From Cercophora sp. LCS_1 (Eukaryota > Ascomycota > Sordariomycetes > Sordariales > Lasiosphaeriaceae), in the NCBI GenBank assembly GCA_036250225.1, contig JAPZLL010000046.1:124001-188000 (forward strand): a stretch of 64,000 bases of DNA, written 5' to 3'. A program made the position numbers and the translations under genes. Of the stretch, positions 41,956-52,990 are shown in pieces. The notes under the pieces were generated by a model. The model saw only the letters and a list, made by a program, of their open reading frames with translations. It was not told the origin of the DNA and did no database searches. Positions within the stretch are counted from its first letter, which is position 1; every line of letters begins with the position of its first letter.

Positions 41956-42627
41956 GAACGGGGTTTGAATTTCGGTTGTTCGAGGCCTCTAAATGATTTC
42001 CCTCCAAGATTTGACAGGGATCGACAAATCCGCAAAGCAAATGGGGCGTGGAATTTGCGTTGGAAAGCTACTTTTTGGGGCTAATTTGCGCCGCACATTT
42101 TCAGATTTGACCGCTTTGGATTTGCAAAATTTGGTTTATGGCGACCCCTGATTAGTGAAGCTGTGGCAGGAAGTCAGGATTGCGGAGCTTCCCGGTTCTC
42201 GTGCGGGGCACTGAGCGCACGGGGACCGTGTCGCGGGTTCCTTATCCGAAGCCCCGCCCACCAGGAGCTCAGTCCAGCCAGTGGCCTAATCCGTCTTAGT
42301 CATTGGGCCTTAGCTATTGGCCTCATTGCACCGACGAGTTGCACCAGAACACAGATGGCATGTGCTCATTCGGCGCCTCCTGCGGTGAAGCCTACTGCGG
42401 TGAGGCCGACAGCTTCGCCTCACACCACTCCAGACAAGGTCTGAGGGAGCGGCACCCGCAGGACTGTCGGCTGCCGAAACTGGATATGCCGGGAGGTGCT
42501 CGCACAATATGAAAAACACCCCCGACTGTTTTTCGGTCTACCCCGCTTCAAACTTTTCAGAGTTCAGCAACGGCAAGCACTCGAATAACTCTAATTCTGC
42601 CCCCCGGAATCGCCAAGACGCCTCAGC
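41956..42627. other. intergenic region
   Basis: Between the HET gene and the coiled-coil gene. No feature recognised. Confidence 0.45.
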
Positions 42628-44036
42628 ATGTCCTCTCCGTGTGATGTGAAAGAGCTCGAAGCAGCACTCAAGGTCGTCTGCGAGAAGGCCTCGTTCCAAA
42701 GCATTTCTGCTATCATCGAAAGGAACTCCACTCTCGAGAAAGAGATTGCCGAGCTAAAGACTGTGAACCAATTCCACGATGGAAAGTTCCGCATTCTCCA
42801 ACAGGAGCTCGAGAACGCAAAAAAGAAGCTGGATGAGAACGTAAAGGAGATCTCCCATCTCCAGGGTGTTGTGAAGACCACAGAGGGCAAGATCAAAGAC
42901 CTTGAAAGTTCTCTTCGCGCCGAGAAGAAAATAAGCGAGGACCGAAATACTATCAGGAAACAACTTGAGGCGGCGCGAGGCGACCTGAACGCGAAAGACA
43001 CCGAGCTCCTGAAGCTACAAAGTTTTGCACCTCGCTTGGCACCGTTTCCAGAAGGGAATATGTATGTTCTCTCTTTTTTTCTTCTTCTTTTGGTTGGGGC
43101 TTCTTCAGGGAGCTAACATATTCCTCGAACAGAGCCGCAGAGTATCAGGGTGTGTATACCAAGGCACATCACCTAGCTATGACCTACTTCGGGCCGGAGT
43201 ATACTCCGGAGGTTCTCAGGAATGGTTCCTTGTGGAAGAAGCTAAGGAGTCACAAGTCTGTCCAGGGGAATTTCCCCGTTCCCCAATCGAACTCCCAAGC
43301 GGCAGTGTTGATGCGAGTAGCTGCTTTCCTCGCAGTTCTGTCATCCGAGCTTTGCGACCACGTCTTCCAATCCACATACTTCCTAGATGATGCCGACGAG
43401 GCTGGAGGGCTTTCGCAAGCGCTGTCGTCTCTGGCTCGGACAGACCCGCAGAGAGAGGTGTTTCTTCGCTCAGCGCTTTTATCCGCCATTCCCAAGGACG
43501 AGCAAGAACTCAAGGCTAGGACTCGTGCCGAAACTGTGGTAGACAACGTCTGCACGTACGTCAAAGGCTTTATCTCTGGCACTCAACAGAAAGAGAGCTT
43601 CCGGTCTGAGTTAGAGGCGCTCTGCAGACAGGCGTGCGGGCGTTGGCAGCAGTTTCAGAAGAGAGAGATGAACATTACCGCCAGTGTTGATCTGTTCGGA
43701 CATCCGACTTGGCGGATTTTCGAAATCGAGTTGCCGTCTTCGTCGATCAATCAGGCGAATGGGGTTGCTCGCAATTCCGCTCCACTCTCCATCGGAAAAT
43801 CCCCGGCACCAGAACTCCCGCAAACAAATACCGTCTCTGATCGGGTTGTCAGCGTTATATGGCCAAGCATCGTCATTGCTCACTCAGGCCGCGTGGTCGT
43901 GCTGGACGGCTACGGGATCTTCGACAGTCAGACCAAGACTGTCAAAGTCGAAATTCCTGGGCCGCACCGACAAGCTAGGGAGAAAGAGAGAATGTCCATA
44001 ACCGTATCCACGGCCAACAAGAAAGGAGGTTTTTGA
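42628..44036 (+). CDS. N-terminal coiled-coil protein of unknown function
   Basis: Exons 42628-43061 and 43133-44036 encode 445 residues. The 71-bp intron (GTATGT, pyrimidine-rich, GAACAG) joins FPEGN to an Ile then AAEYQGVYTKAHH. Residues 5-140 form a long charged coiled coil (STLEKEIAELKTVNQFHDG, KKLDENVKEISHLQG). The second exon is globular and helical with two recognisable conserved stretches, RVAAFLAVLSSELCDHVFQ and TRAETVVDNVCTYVKGF. It ends in a beta-rich tail. Proteins of this layout recur in Sordariomycetes and are sometimes labelled MEI5-like, but I cannot support that function here. The arrangement could suit a cytoskeletal or recombination scaffold. Confidence 0.75.
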
Positions 44037-45445
44037 CGCCAAAGGTTACTTTCTATGACAGAGTAGACATAAGCGTCTCACTGCGATACCCATCATCCAC
44101 CCTGTCGGCCGGTGGGGCACGGTGGTTGGGTGATTTGCGAGCTCCCTCGATCTCTCACGCCGGTCTCCTGGCTGAGGCGGAAGGCGGCAAGGGGGAGGGC
44201 AGGGCTGCCGACCCAGAGCGATGGAGCCGGCCAAGAACTGCGGGAGAACTGAGCGTGCGGCAAGGAAATCGGTGTGTGCAGAAAAAATTGCTGAATAGGA
44301 GAGACACAGGAATCGAGGTTGACGACCACGCATCGCATTGCGCTGTGTTGCGTGGTTACTGCGAAAAGGGGGAGAGTCTGCGACATTGGAGCTTTTAGGG
44401 GCCTGTTACCTGGATAAATGCCCCGCAGTCCAGATGTAGATAGGCAAGGGTGGCGCCAGCTCGCCAGCTAAAGACGACGGAATGGTTCTTCTTCACGATC
44501 ATCACAAATCGCCAATTCTAGTCGCCCCCGCATTGTGTGCCGACTATTTGTCGCCAATCCTGACCATGCATGCAGGCGAGATAAACAAGGCGACTTCAAC
44601 TTGCGCCACATCATGGGATTGAAGGTCTAGACCGCTTTAAATGGGAACAAGTGTCGAGCAGTTGCGCTCGTTCATCACGAAGGGAATATCGCCCCGCGCT
44701 CAAAAGTCGGTATAAAGATGGCGGCCCTTTCTTCATCGATCTGTTGACCCCCAAGCTTCTGACACACTCAAGACATTTCCCCTTGATCTCTGCCTCATCT
44801 TCCCGCTTCCTTTTTGTAGCTGTCTACCGATTTCTGCATCCGACAATGGCTGCCCCAGGACTAGGCTCAACTGTTCTCGCGAGGACTGCGGGCAATCTCG
44901 GCAAGGGACGCGGCCAGCAACAGTTGTAGAGTCTCCACGCTTTGGTCGGCCGCCTGCCTGAGAATCGCATAGGTCGAGAGGGCAGGCGTCTTGCTAGTGA
45001 AGCCAAAGTTGACCCTAGACGGATAGTAGTCCAAAGCTTGGCGCTCTGCTTTAGGGAGGGCAAAAGGGGTGAGAAGATCCGCCGATTCCTATCCGGCATC
45101 CATCAAGGTAGGAAGCCACTCTGGATCAGTAGCATAAAACGGTTCAAAATCTCCACACGCCAACTCATGTCCACCATCCAGGCTCCAAACAACACATCTC
45201 AGCCCAACTATAGACATCAGCAGCGCCACCAAACGATGACCAGGATGGGTACAACTTTTAGTCAAAGAATCGGAGTTGAATTCTTCGAGCACCAAACTAT
45301 CCCCGAAAAAATTGAAGTATTAAAGGAGTGTGGGTGTTACCATAACTCTTGCCCTTTTCCTTACCATGTGCCAAACATTGCTGATGGTCATTGTGATAAC
45401 CATTACAGCAGTCCAGGTAGGTCAACATCACCACGCTTTGCCTAC
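44037..45445. other. intergenic region (about 1.4 kb)
   Basis: A plus-strand frame at 44942-45886 covers part of this and of the repeat gene, but it lacks a domain and is driven by low complexity. No gene is supported before 45446. Confidence 0.4.
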
Positions 45446-45841
45446 CTAGCGACGCCAACCATCGCCCTTGCCCTTGCCTTTGCCCTTGCCCTTTCCCTTG
45501 CCCTTGCCCGTGTCCGGATCGCTGTCGCTGTGGTGGGCACTCTTGTGGCTCTTGTGGCTCTTGTGGCTCTTGTGACTACAATCACTTTCCCAACCGTCAT
45601 CCTGCTTGCCGCCCGTGCCAACAGCACCCCGCCTAAGCTTCCAACCCCAGACCTTGCCCACTTCCTTGCCCTTACCCTTGCGGCAGCGATCATGACCACC
45701 ATGACCATTACTGGCAGCGATGGGAGCCGGCTCAGCGATGACATCACCACGGGCGGCAATATTGGTTTCGGCACTCGGGACAACGAGAGCCCTGACGTAG
45801 GGGACAGTAAGAAGGGAAGTGATGATGACCTTTGGAAGCAT
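45446..45841 (-). CDS. candidate secreted basic repeat protein
   Basis: A single exon of 131 residues from the ATG at 45841. The N-terminus MLPKVIITSLLTVPYVRALV looks like a signal peptide with cleavage near residue 19. A Ser/Ala region follows, then a very basic tail with KSHKSHKSHKS (nine-base tandem repeats) and a GKGKGKGKGKGKGKG run (six-base repeats), ending GDGWRR. There are only two Cys. The predicted mature protein is strongly cationic and probably disordered; it could bind polysaccharide, nucleic acid or metals. An upstream in-frame Met at 45880 would bury the signal sequence. No family recognised. The repeat arrays make its length likely to vary between strains. Confidence 0.55.
   Translation of the reverse strand: MLPKVIITSLLTVPYVRALVVPSAETNIAARGDVIAEPAPIAASNGHGGHDRCRKGKGKEVGKVWGWKLRRGAVGTGGKQDDGWESDCSHKSHKSHKSHKSAHHSDSDPDTGKGKGKGKGKGKGKGDGWRR
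45464..45509. repeat. six-base tandem repeat (CCCTTG type)
   Basis: About seven imperfect copies of CCCTTG, coding on the minus strand for alternating Gly-Lys at the end of the secreted basic protein. Confidence 0.7.
45542..45576. repeat. nine-base tandem repeat (CTTGTGGCT)
   Basis: Three exact copies and one variant copy, coding on the minus strand for His-Lys-Ser repeats in the secreted basic protein. Confidence 0.75.
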
Positions 45842-47357
45842 TTTCAAGGCAGGTTGGTGGTTGACTTGTGCTTGGCTCAAAGATGAACTTGAGAGACTTT
45901 GGTAAATGATGTAGTTCTTGGTCTGGGTGATGCTGATGTCTAGTCCGGCTGATCATTATGAGTTGGCAAGATAAAGGATTTGTATAAACTGGGAAGCATA
46001 TCATATGGTATGGGTGCCATGACTCCTATTGCCCACGGCTACCGCAGTACCACGTCTGGAAACGGCACACAACATGTAGCTCCGCGAATACGAGGCAGGC
46101 TGCATGCTTTGAAACGTGAGCGGACTCTTTACTTCTTCCGCAAGCTCAAGACTGCTGAGAATGATGAGCCCATCAATGCTCGTTGTTGGTGCACTTCTGT
46201 GGTTCAAGATGAATAACATACCCGATTAGCGAGCGCTACATCCATAGTTTTTTGGGGGACTTAGTCATACTATCGCAATCAGCTGAGGCAGTTGGCCCAT
46301 GGTACGATGGAATTGATCCGGTACCAACCTTCGCGTTTCTGGGGAACTTGCGTCACTGTGATGAAATAATGGCCTAGCGTGATGGCGATCAGGCCATTCG
46401 TCGCGGTGATTGCCACGGAAAATAAAATAGCGCGAGACGGCTGATCTTTGTTGAGGACACGGCAGCGGCATTTTCAAGCATTCTCTCAGACTTCTCAAGC
46501 TCTTTCAAGATGGTCCGTGCATAGCCCCGCAGCCCTGTCCTTCGAAATCGGCCTTCTGTAGAGGTCACAGTCGTCCTCGAGGCGCAAGCACGCCTCCCTA
46601 TGGCGTTCGCACCTCAACCCGCTCCCATCCTGGTCGTGGCTAGGATGGTATCACGACAACGTACCGGTCAACCTAACGATATGGCGAGGAACTGGGTTTA
46701 TGAGTGATCCCGAGTCGGGTCTTCTCATGTTGCTATCAAATCAGGAACCATGGTGGCGTTTATCCGCTCGTCTCAGTGGATGACTCGACATGATGCATGC
46801 ACTCGTGCATCCATCCAACCAGTGTGAATGTATTGACCTGATCTTCTGATGGTCCAGGTTTTGGGGTTTGCTTCAGCATTACAGGACTTCAGCAAGGCAA
46901 ACCTGGGTTTGGGCTTGTAGGGCTTTTACAAGCACACATAAGGTACATCTCAGTAGGTTGATTTCACCATGCACAAAAAACAGGCACGCATCGGCTATCT
47001 AAAGAAACTGACCGCCGCTGGGAGTGAATCTTTATCCTTTCAACGTACTGGACTAGCTGAGCAAGGTAGAATTTCCTTGGTAACCGTATTACATGACAAG
47101 CTATGTTGTTGCCAGTGCAGAACCAAACACTGCCCCCAAAGGATCGAACCCTGCATGCATCCGACGGCCCTCGTATCACCGCTCGGAACCGATTAACACC
47201 CCTGCAACAAAGACGGCCCAATCCGAACCCGACACCAACAAGTTGCCAGCGGCGACGCAAATGACAACATAAAAGACTGGCCCTGAACCACCATCTCAAC
47301 AACTTCCTTTCAACATCAGCGACACACAAACATCATTCTCCTCATTCCAAAACCACC
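45842..47357. other. intergenic region (about 1.5 kb)
   Basis: No supported gene. A tRNA-like B box on the minus strand near 47140 was examined and rejected. It includes the promoter of the GFA-domain gene. Confidence 0.4.
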
Positions 47358-47795
47358 ATGTCATCAACCAAGACCCTCGCAGGCGGCTGCCACTGCGGCG
47401 CCATCCGCTACACCGCCGAACTCGACATCTCCAACCTCCACGCCCAAAAGTGCAACTGCTCCATCTGCCTCAAGACCAACCGGATGGGCCTCTCCGTGGA
47501 CCCGTCCAAGTTCAAAGTCACCACGCACAAGTCGATCGAAGAGGTCCCCGAGTACCAGTTCGGTCCCAAGAGGCAGCATTACCATTTCTGCACCACCTGC
47601 GGCGTGCACTGCTTCGGCTACGGCAGCTACGAGTTCCAGGGCCAGACCTTCAACAATTTCTCCATCAACGCTGTGACACTTGATCCCGACCAGGGGTTCG
47701 ACCTCCGCGACGTGAAGGTGGCGTACTGGGATGGCAAGGGCGAGGACTGGGCTGCCGGGATGGCCGAGAAGCCGGCCCCTGGCGGATGTCTTTAG
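47358..47795 (+). CDS. GFA/CENP-V (glutathione-dependent formaldehyde-activating) domain protein
   Basis: A single exon of 145 residues from MSSTKTLAGGCHCGAIRYTA. The zinc-binding cysteine pattern of the family is complete: GGCHCGAIRY (C11, C13), CNCSICLK and HFCTTCGVHCFG. Proteins of 120-160 residues with this fold are called GFA or DUF636/CENP-V; enzymatic activity has been shown for few, and the fungal forms are mostly uncharacterised. It stands alone and ends 86 bp before a convergent gene. An overlapping antisense frame (47364-47804) is a shadow. Confidence 0.92.
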   Translation: MSSTKTLAGGCHCGAIRYTAELDISNLHAQKCNCSICLKTNRMGLSVDPSKFKVTTHKSIEEVPEYQFGPKRQHYHFCTTCGVHCFGYGSYEFQGQTFNNFSINAVTLDPDQGFDLRDVKVAYWDGKGEDWAAGMAEKPAPGGCL

Positions 47796-47881
47796 CTGGA
47801 TCATGTGTCGTTTCAGGCATTTCGCCGGTGTACTGAAAATGTGGAGCTGGTTGGAATGGCAATGAAAGAAAAAAAAAGAAG

Positions 47882-48766
47882 TTAATCAACCTCCCCTTCC
47901 TCGTCCCACCCGAGCAACCTCCCAACCCAGCTCTTCACCCAGTGAACCCACACCCGCGGCCACTCCCAAAACAACAACCACCCCGCTATCCAAATCACAT
48001 CCACCTTTCTAGACGTCCCGTTCATGATGACTTCTGCGTAGCCCACCATCCCGACACATCGTAGAACAGCCCGTTTATAAGGAAACGCAGCCCACGTGTT
48101 TTTATCCTGCCGATTCGGCAAAAGCGGCACACCGAAACCCAGGACGTGCGCAGTTCCCCATCCGCGGGGGAGGTAGTACACTGCGTGGAGAAAATCCGTG
48201 CTGTAGGGTGAGCGTTTTGGTGGTTCTTCTTGTCGCGGCTGTCCTCGGCGGCGTTGATGCGTGGACTGGGCATGCACGTAGCGACGGGTTGTCTGCGTCG
48301 TCGAGGTGTCTGTCCACGTTGTTGAAATTTCGTCAATCACGGTGGCGTGGTGGGTCGTGTGGTAGGTGCCGAAGGATGTCGTGGTGCTACGTGATGTTTG
48401 TCGCGCTTGACGGATTTCACTTCGGGAAGTCCATGGTGAGGTGCCAGTCAGCTGGGAAGGTGTGGGTGGTTCCGCTGCCGGTGGTGTTCTCGTTGTTGGT
48501 GTTGTTGCTGGACAAGGACGCGCTGCCCGTCTAGAGACCCGTTCTAATGCTGATTTCCGAGCTGATGGGCTAGCTTCGTCGCCGACTGCACAGCCGTGTT
48601 GCTTCAGTCGTTGACGGCATGGTTTGCACAGCTTTTGGAGGTGTTTGCATTTGTCGCAGCGGAGACTCGAGCCTTGTGGGATCTTGGCATCGAGATCGCT
48701 GTCGCTGTCCGACTCGCTGTCGGTGGGACTTTCATAGCCGAAGAGGTCGCCGTGGAGGACCTCCAT
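47882..48766 (-). CDS. hypothetical protein with Cys cluster and Trp-rich C-terminus
   Basis: A single exon of 294 residues starting MEVLHGDLFGYESPTD. An acidic Ser/Asp run is followed by RCDKCKHLQKLCKPCRQRLKQHGC, a possible zinc site with five Cys within 24 residues. The middle is Thr/Ser/Pro-rich and probably disordered. The C-terminal third (LPRGWGTAHVLGFGVPLLP, and VIWIAGWLLFWEWPRVWVHW) is aromatic and hydrophobic and could be a membrane-associated helix. No family recognised. The tail is Asp/Glu-rich. Codon use resembles neighbours, but the low-complexity middle leaves some doubt. Confidence 0.55.
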   Translation of the reverse strand: MEVLHGDLFGYESPTDSESDSDSDLDAKIPQGSSLRCDKCKHLQKLCKPCRQRLKQHGCAVGDEASPSARKSALERVSRRAARPCPATTPTTRTPPAAEPPTPSQLTGTSPWTSRSEIRQARQTSRSTTTSFGTYHTTHHATVIDEISTTWTDTSTTQTTRRYVHAQSTHQRRRGQPRQEEPPKRSPYSTDFLHAVYYLPRGWGTAHVLGFGVPLLPNRQDKNTWAAFPYKRAVLRCVGMVGYAEVIMNGTSRKVDVIWIAGWLLFWEWPRVWVHWVKSWVGRLLGWDEEGEVD

Positions 48767-49442
48767 TGTGATGCATTTGTGAGAAGACGAGATTGAGATG
48801 CTGTTTGAGGTGTCGCTGCAAAGGTTGTGTGTGTGAGAGGGATTTGACGTTGCGATAAACTTGACGCGTCAAAACGGGTGGTAACATGAATGAATTAGGT
48901 TTAGTTTAGAGAGCGTCTTAGCGACAGCAGGATGTGTTTCCAGGGGCAGTCCCCTTGGCACCCCACCCATGTGCCAGTGCCTCGGGGCCGCGCTCCCACT
49001 ACCCGGTGCAAGCTGGAAATGGGCACTATTGGTACGCGCGGCGTAAGGCAGCTACCGTAGGTATTCGGTGGGGCTACCGCCCGGGGAAAGACGATACCCA
49101 CCGCTCGTCGAGACGCTCTCGCAAATAGGTAATGGGCTTGGTTTTGGTACGTATTTAGCCGCTTCTCAATCCTACTTTTTATCGACGCAAGCACCTGTGG
49201 TTGCAAGCTAAAACCCCAATTAGGTACCTCAAATAGCAGCCTGGTTGTCTGTGACGAATGTGGGCCACGAAATTCCTTTTTCGTCGTTTGCGCTTATCCC
49301 TTTTATACAGTCATCCACTGCGCAGTTCCAGCAGTGGCAGGAGCACGAGGGATCAATTTGTAGAACACGTTATCTCTGTTGTGTGAACCGGAATTCGAAC
49401 GCCCTTCAGGTGCCTGGAAGGTCTATCTGGAACCCTGCCTTA
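48767..49442. other. intergenic region
   Basis: No gene recognised. Contains the promoter of the hypothetical gene and the 3' flank of the membrane-protein gene. Confidence 0.4.
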
Positions 49443-51477
49443 TCACTGTCCAGTCCACGGCGAGGTAACCCGACGCCGCTGCAGTGCCACAGCTCCCTGT
49501 TCGCTTGCCTCCCAGAGCGGCTTACACTTTTGCCACCACAACAATGCTGTTACCAAGGCGCATAGGGGAATAAGAAGAGAGACAACGGTAGCGGCAACCC
49601 ATGGATCTGTCAGATCATAATTTTTCCGGTAGAATTCCCAAGTGTCAAAATCGATGTAACCCCCGTATCCTGCTGCGAGGCCAGGCATGCACGCGTTGCA
49701 ATAGCAATTGTTGAAGATTCCCGTGGCCTGAAGAGGAAATTCATCAGCTAGTTCCCAGAAGGGCGGCGCAAGGGGCTATACCGTCGCGACAATGATAAGA
49801 ACCATCCACACCACCGCCAGGGCGTTGCACGTATAAGAGACAAACTCAGTGGCAGCCCGAAAGCGCCTTTCCCGGTATCTGACGGGTGGCAGCTGGAGGA
49901 CCCACGATACGCTGCTGAGACAACCGTAGATCAGAAAACTCAGAGACCAGCACCCGGGACCGACAGTGGGGGTGATGAAATCGGCCATAAACGCCAACAA
50001 GACATCAGTCCAGACGATCAACAGACAAACGACAGCCGTTATGTACCACCCAGTCGGTCGGTGCTCTAGCTCTTCCCTCAACAATCTGGCCATTTCGGTC
50101 GGTTTGCTTTGCCGCCACACCTGGAACGAGTCGATATCAGTTGACCTGATCACGGCCGAGGCCAAACCACAGTGTGTAAGCACGCGGCCCTGGCCAACGA
50201 ATCGACCAATGTACAGCTCCGGTGGGATACGCGTGCCAGGAATCCACCAATTTACTTGAGGTGCTGGGGCTGCGGCTCCAGGGGCTGGGGGGGGGCCTAG
50301 ATCGAAAGCGTTTCGGATTGCCCTTGCGTTGTAGGGCCAGCGGGACATGGGGACTCTGCGTGGTCGTTAGACATATAGTTCCACTCAACGAAATGAAGCA
50401 GAAGTCTTACGCTTGCCTCTCCGACGAGATTGGGTTTCTGTCAACTATGCAGCAGATAACCAGCACGGGTAAAAATGAGGAAAAAATTCCCAGGTCGAGC
50501 ACGAAGATGGTTGTGCTGTCGCTGAGATCGCCAAAAGCGAGGACATATCAACCATATAAGTCAGCCTCCACATCGTATTAAATCTGCAGGCAGTGATCTC
50601 GTTGTACAAACCGCAGAAAAGACAAACGCAAGAAGAAAAGTGCCGAGGCTTGCGAGGGTAGGGATGACTCCGCGCCGGCGGTGCATGCGGAGCTGAAAGG
50701 TAAGTTCCGAGAGGAGCTCTTTTGTCAGCTCAATCTCTTCTTCCTGTAGATTTCTCGGCATGGCACCCGCAGCATCAACTTCAGAAAGTGGCCTGAATAG
50801 CGCGTATGTGAGTGTTTCCAAGAACGCATCTCCGGGCGGACCCGAATCGGAGCCGAGACTGTGCTGGTTTAGGCAGCTAAGGGCGTAGTGAGCGTCTATC
50901 CAAGCTTTATCCTGCGCCATACCCGCGGCGGCGACACGGCGGCGGCACTGGCGAGTCTGACGGTAGTTCCAAACAGTCGCGGTCAAGGCCGTCTGAGGGC
51001 TCCCTAGCCAGTTGAGTAGCGCTCCCAGGGTCCGACGTATCTTCTTGTCGTGATAAGACTCCCATGGGAGACCAAGAAATATTGCCAGAGGGAACACCCA
51101 CGTCGCTGCAATGTTCAAGGCCGTTGACTGTTTGTTAAGGACAACTGTGTTGGCACCGCACAATCTCTGGCATCCTGTCCCACTCGCGACGGTTAGCATC
51201 TGACTTTGAATTGAATCTCTATGCGTCCCTGACCTGCATATGTCAAGAACAGAGGGTTGTTCCGCGGAAAAGTAGAATCAAGTCGAGTAACAGCGCCCGA
51301 GTAGAGATACTCATGGATGTTTTCTTTGTCGATACCATCGTAGGATGTGTTTCCTGCTATGATAGACCTGACGAGGACCTCGCACGTGACCCAAGCATCT
51401 GGTCCATCTTGAGCCACTGTAGACGCGGCGATGACGAGGCAGAGTAAGGGGAAGGATTGAAATGTCCTTGACTTCAT
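49443..51477 (-). CDS. multi-exon fungal membrane protein of unknown function
   Basis: Five exons are inferred: 51477-51234, 51174-about 50604, about 50544-50411, 50355-49782 and 49727-49443. The protein begins with a signal-like MKSRTFQSFPLLCLVIAAST. The first intron (59 bp, GTCAGG, GCTAAC branch) yields LTYAGCQRLCG, a motif common in this family. Several membrane spans follow: AATWVFPLAIFLGLPW, FLLAFVFSAV, FSSFLPVLVICCIV, YITAVVCLLIVWTDVLL and VAATVVSLLIPLCALVTA. The last exon has NNCYCNACMPGLAAGYGG. The third and fourth introns have good GT-AG ends (GTAAGA...CGCAG, GTATAG...TTCAG). The junction after FVFSAV has no usable AG acceptor in the right frame, so that exon boundary is unresolved. 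Function unknown. Confidence 0.65.
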
Positions 51478-51902
51478 ACTGGGTTGTATTGTACAAGAAA
51501 AGAGATGGTGGAAGAGAGCGTCGGTGGGAAATGCTGAGGTTAAGTAGGTACATGGTCACTCCCTTCGATCTAAAACACTCCCGATCAGCCTCCCAAAAAG
51601 CCCCGGGCCGCAGTTCTAAGTCAGGACAGAGGAGAGAACCGCACGCCTACTTCAACATAGCCACCACGGTGTCATTGTGATTGGCGTTCGAATGACGCCA
51701 GGTGTGTGTCCCCATGCTCAATTCAGCGGTAAGAGAGGGTAAGACTGCAGAACAACTTGGATGATGAAACAATGTGGCTGCAGCGGCTTTTGGTCAGCCT
51801 TCATTCCTCATGATCTAGTTCGTCGGACGGTAAGGCTCCAACGCCACACTCCGACAACCTGCATCACAACAAGCGCCCAGCTTCAGCGGACTGGAACCCC
51901 TC
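51478..51902. other. intergenic region
   Basis: Upstream of the membrane-protein gene and beyond the pseudogene 3' end. The lost C-terminal part of the esterase pseudogene may lie here but could not be traced. Confidence 0.35.
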
Positions 51903-52566
51903 CTACGGGAAGGATACCCCAGGTCCGCCGCACAAACTGAGCAAAGGTGAACCAGCCTGACCAAATCCTAAGCAGGGACTGAACCGAGCCTGACCCAGAG
52001 GTTCAGAACAATGGCGGATTATCGACGTTGCTTCATCTGCAAGTAGCAGCCAGCTGCAGAATCCAATAAGGCCGGCAAACCCTCCTTTGCCGTCGGCAAA
52101 GAGTGCAGCGAGTGACCTAAGAGCGGGACGAGAAACTGCCAAGTTTGAGTGAAGAGGTGTAGAAACGTACGTTGCAAACCCCTGGTTTATTCCCCCAAGA
52201 AATCTCTTGTCTCTTGAGACCAGCCTTTCCTCGTCCTCGATCGTCTCGAGAATTTCATGGGCACTTGACCCCAAGCCCGGGACTTGTAGCTCTCTACGTT
52301 CTTGTAGATCCTCTGGGCTCTACATGTCGAACCATTTGCATGTCGGTGCCGAATCGCTCAGAGCGAAGTGTCTTTGCTTGTGGGAACACCCATCTGATTG
52401 TGGGGAAAGCCGCTGTCAGAGTGCGATCCGGGTGGACGCCTGTAGTCTCGCACTGGAAGGATTCCGATGCAAACTCATCTGCTTGACTGTCGCTCCTGTA
52501 AAAGGATTATGGTATGTGTGTGATCGGAGCCCTCAGAGGGCTCGACTACATGCGATGCTGACGGCA
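51903..52566 (-). pseudogene. degraded phospholipase/carboxylesterase (acyl-protein thioesterase type)
   Basis: Three minus-strand frames follow fungal serine esterases in order. These are SDHTHTIILL, then ADEFASESFQCETT and TIRWVFPQAKTLRSERFGT, then LQVPGLGSSAHEILETIEDE and LGGINQGFATY. Small deletions break the frame around 52510 (after IILL) and around 52335 (in the MxxWFD motif). A stop codon stands where the family has Trp after FDM, and the nucleophile Ser of GGISQG is Asn. A short intron (GTACGT...CTTAG) follows, then AALFADGKGGFAGLIGFCSW. The remaining C-terminus with the catalytic Asp and His is not recognisable. The gene therefore looks inactive rather than misread. Confidence 0.75.
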
Positions 52567-52990
52567 TTTTACACCACGCCGATGCTCCGATGTCTGATGA
52601 AGAGTTTCTGTTGAGGTCGGAAGTTGGAATGTCAGATTCGGTGTTTTGCAGGGGAAACGAAGGGATGAAGCGAAAGACAGATCTGGTCTCTTATAATCGA
52701 CGGAAAGTGTGTTCGTGCATATGACTCATCTCACCGATGAAAGGTTTGCAGCTGCCGAGGATGATTTTTAACCATTGATGGAGAAAGTTTGAGGAATTTC
52801 GATGCGGCGTTACGGAGGTGTAGCCTACTAAAGTTTGTTCTCGAGTCGAATGAGTTTGCCAGCTAGGTAGGTAACTAGGTCCCTACCAAGAGTGAGACCT
52901 TATTTCACATGACACATGTGCGTCATCCCGCACACCAAGAAGCACTTGACTACCGCAACCATCAAAAGTCACATGAACTCAAGTTCCATG
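52567..52990. other. intergenic region
   Basis: Between the esterase pseudogene 5' end and the F-box-like gene 3' end. No feature recognised. Confidence 0.4.

Noticed and set aside
44942..45886. Plus-strand open frame of 314 residues opposite the secreted repeat gene
   Set aside because: Its length comes from tandem repeats read in the other strand; the protein shows no domain and consists of Ala/Leu/Val runs over the repeats.
47110..47200. Minus-strand B box GGTTCGATCC with a leucine/serine-tRNA-like A box
   Set aside because: No acceptor stem pairs with the sequence after the T arm; no cloverleaf forms.
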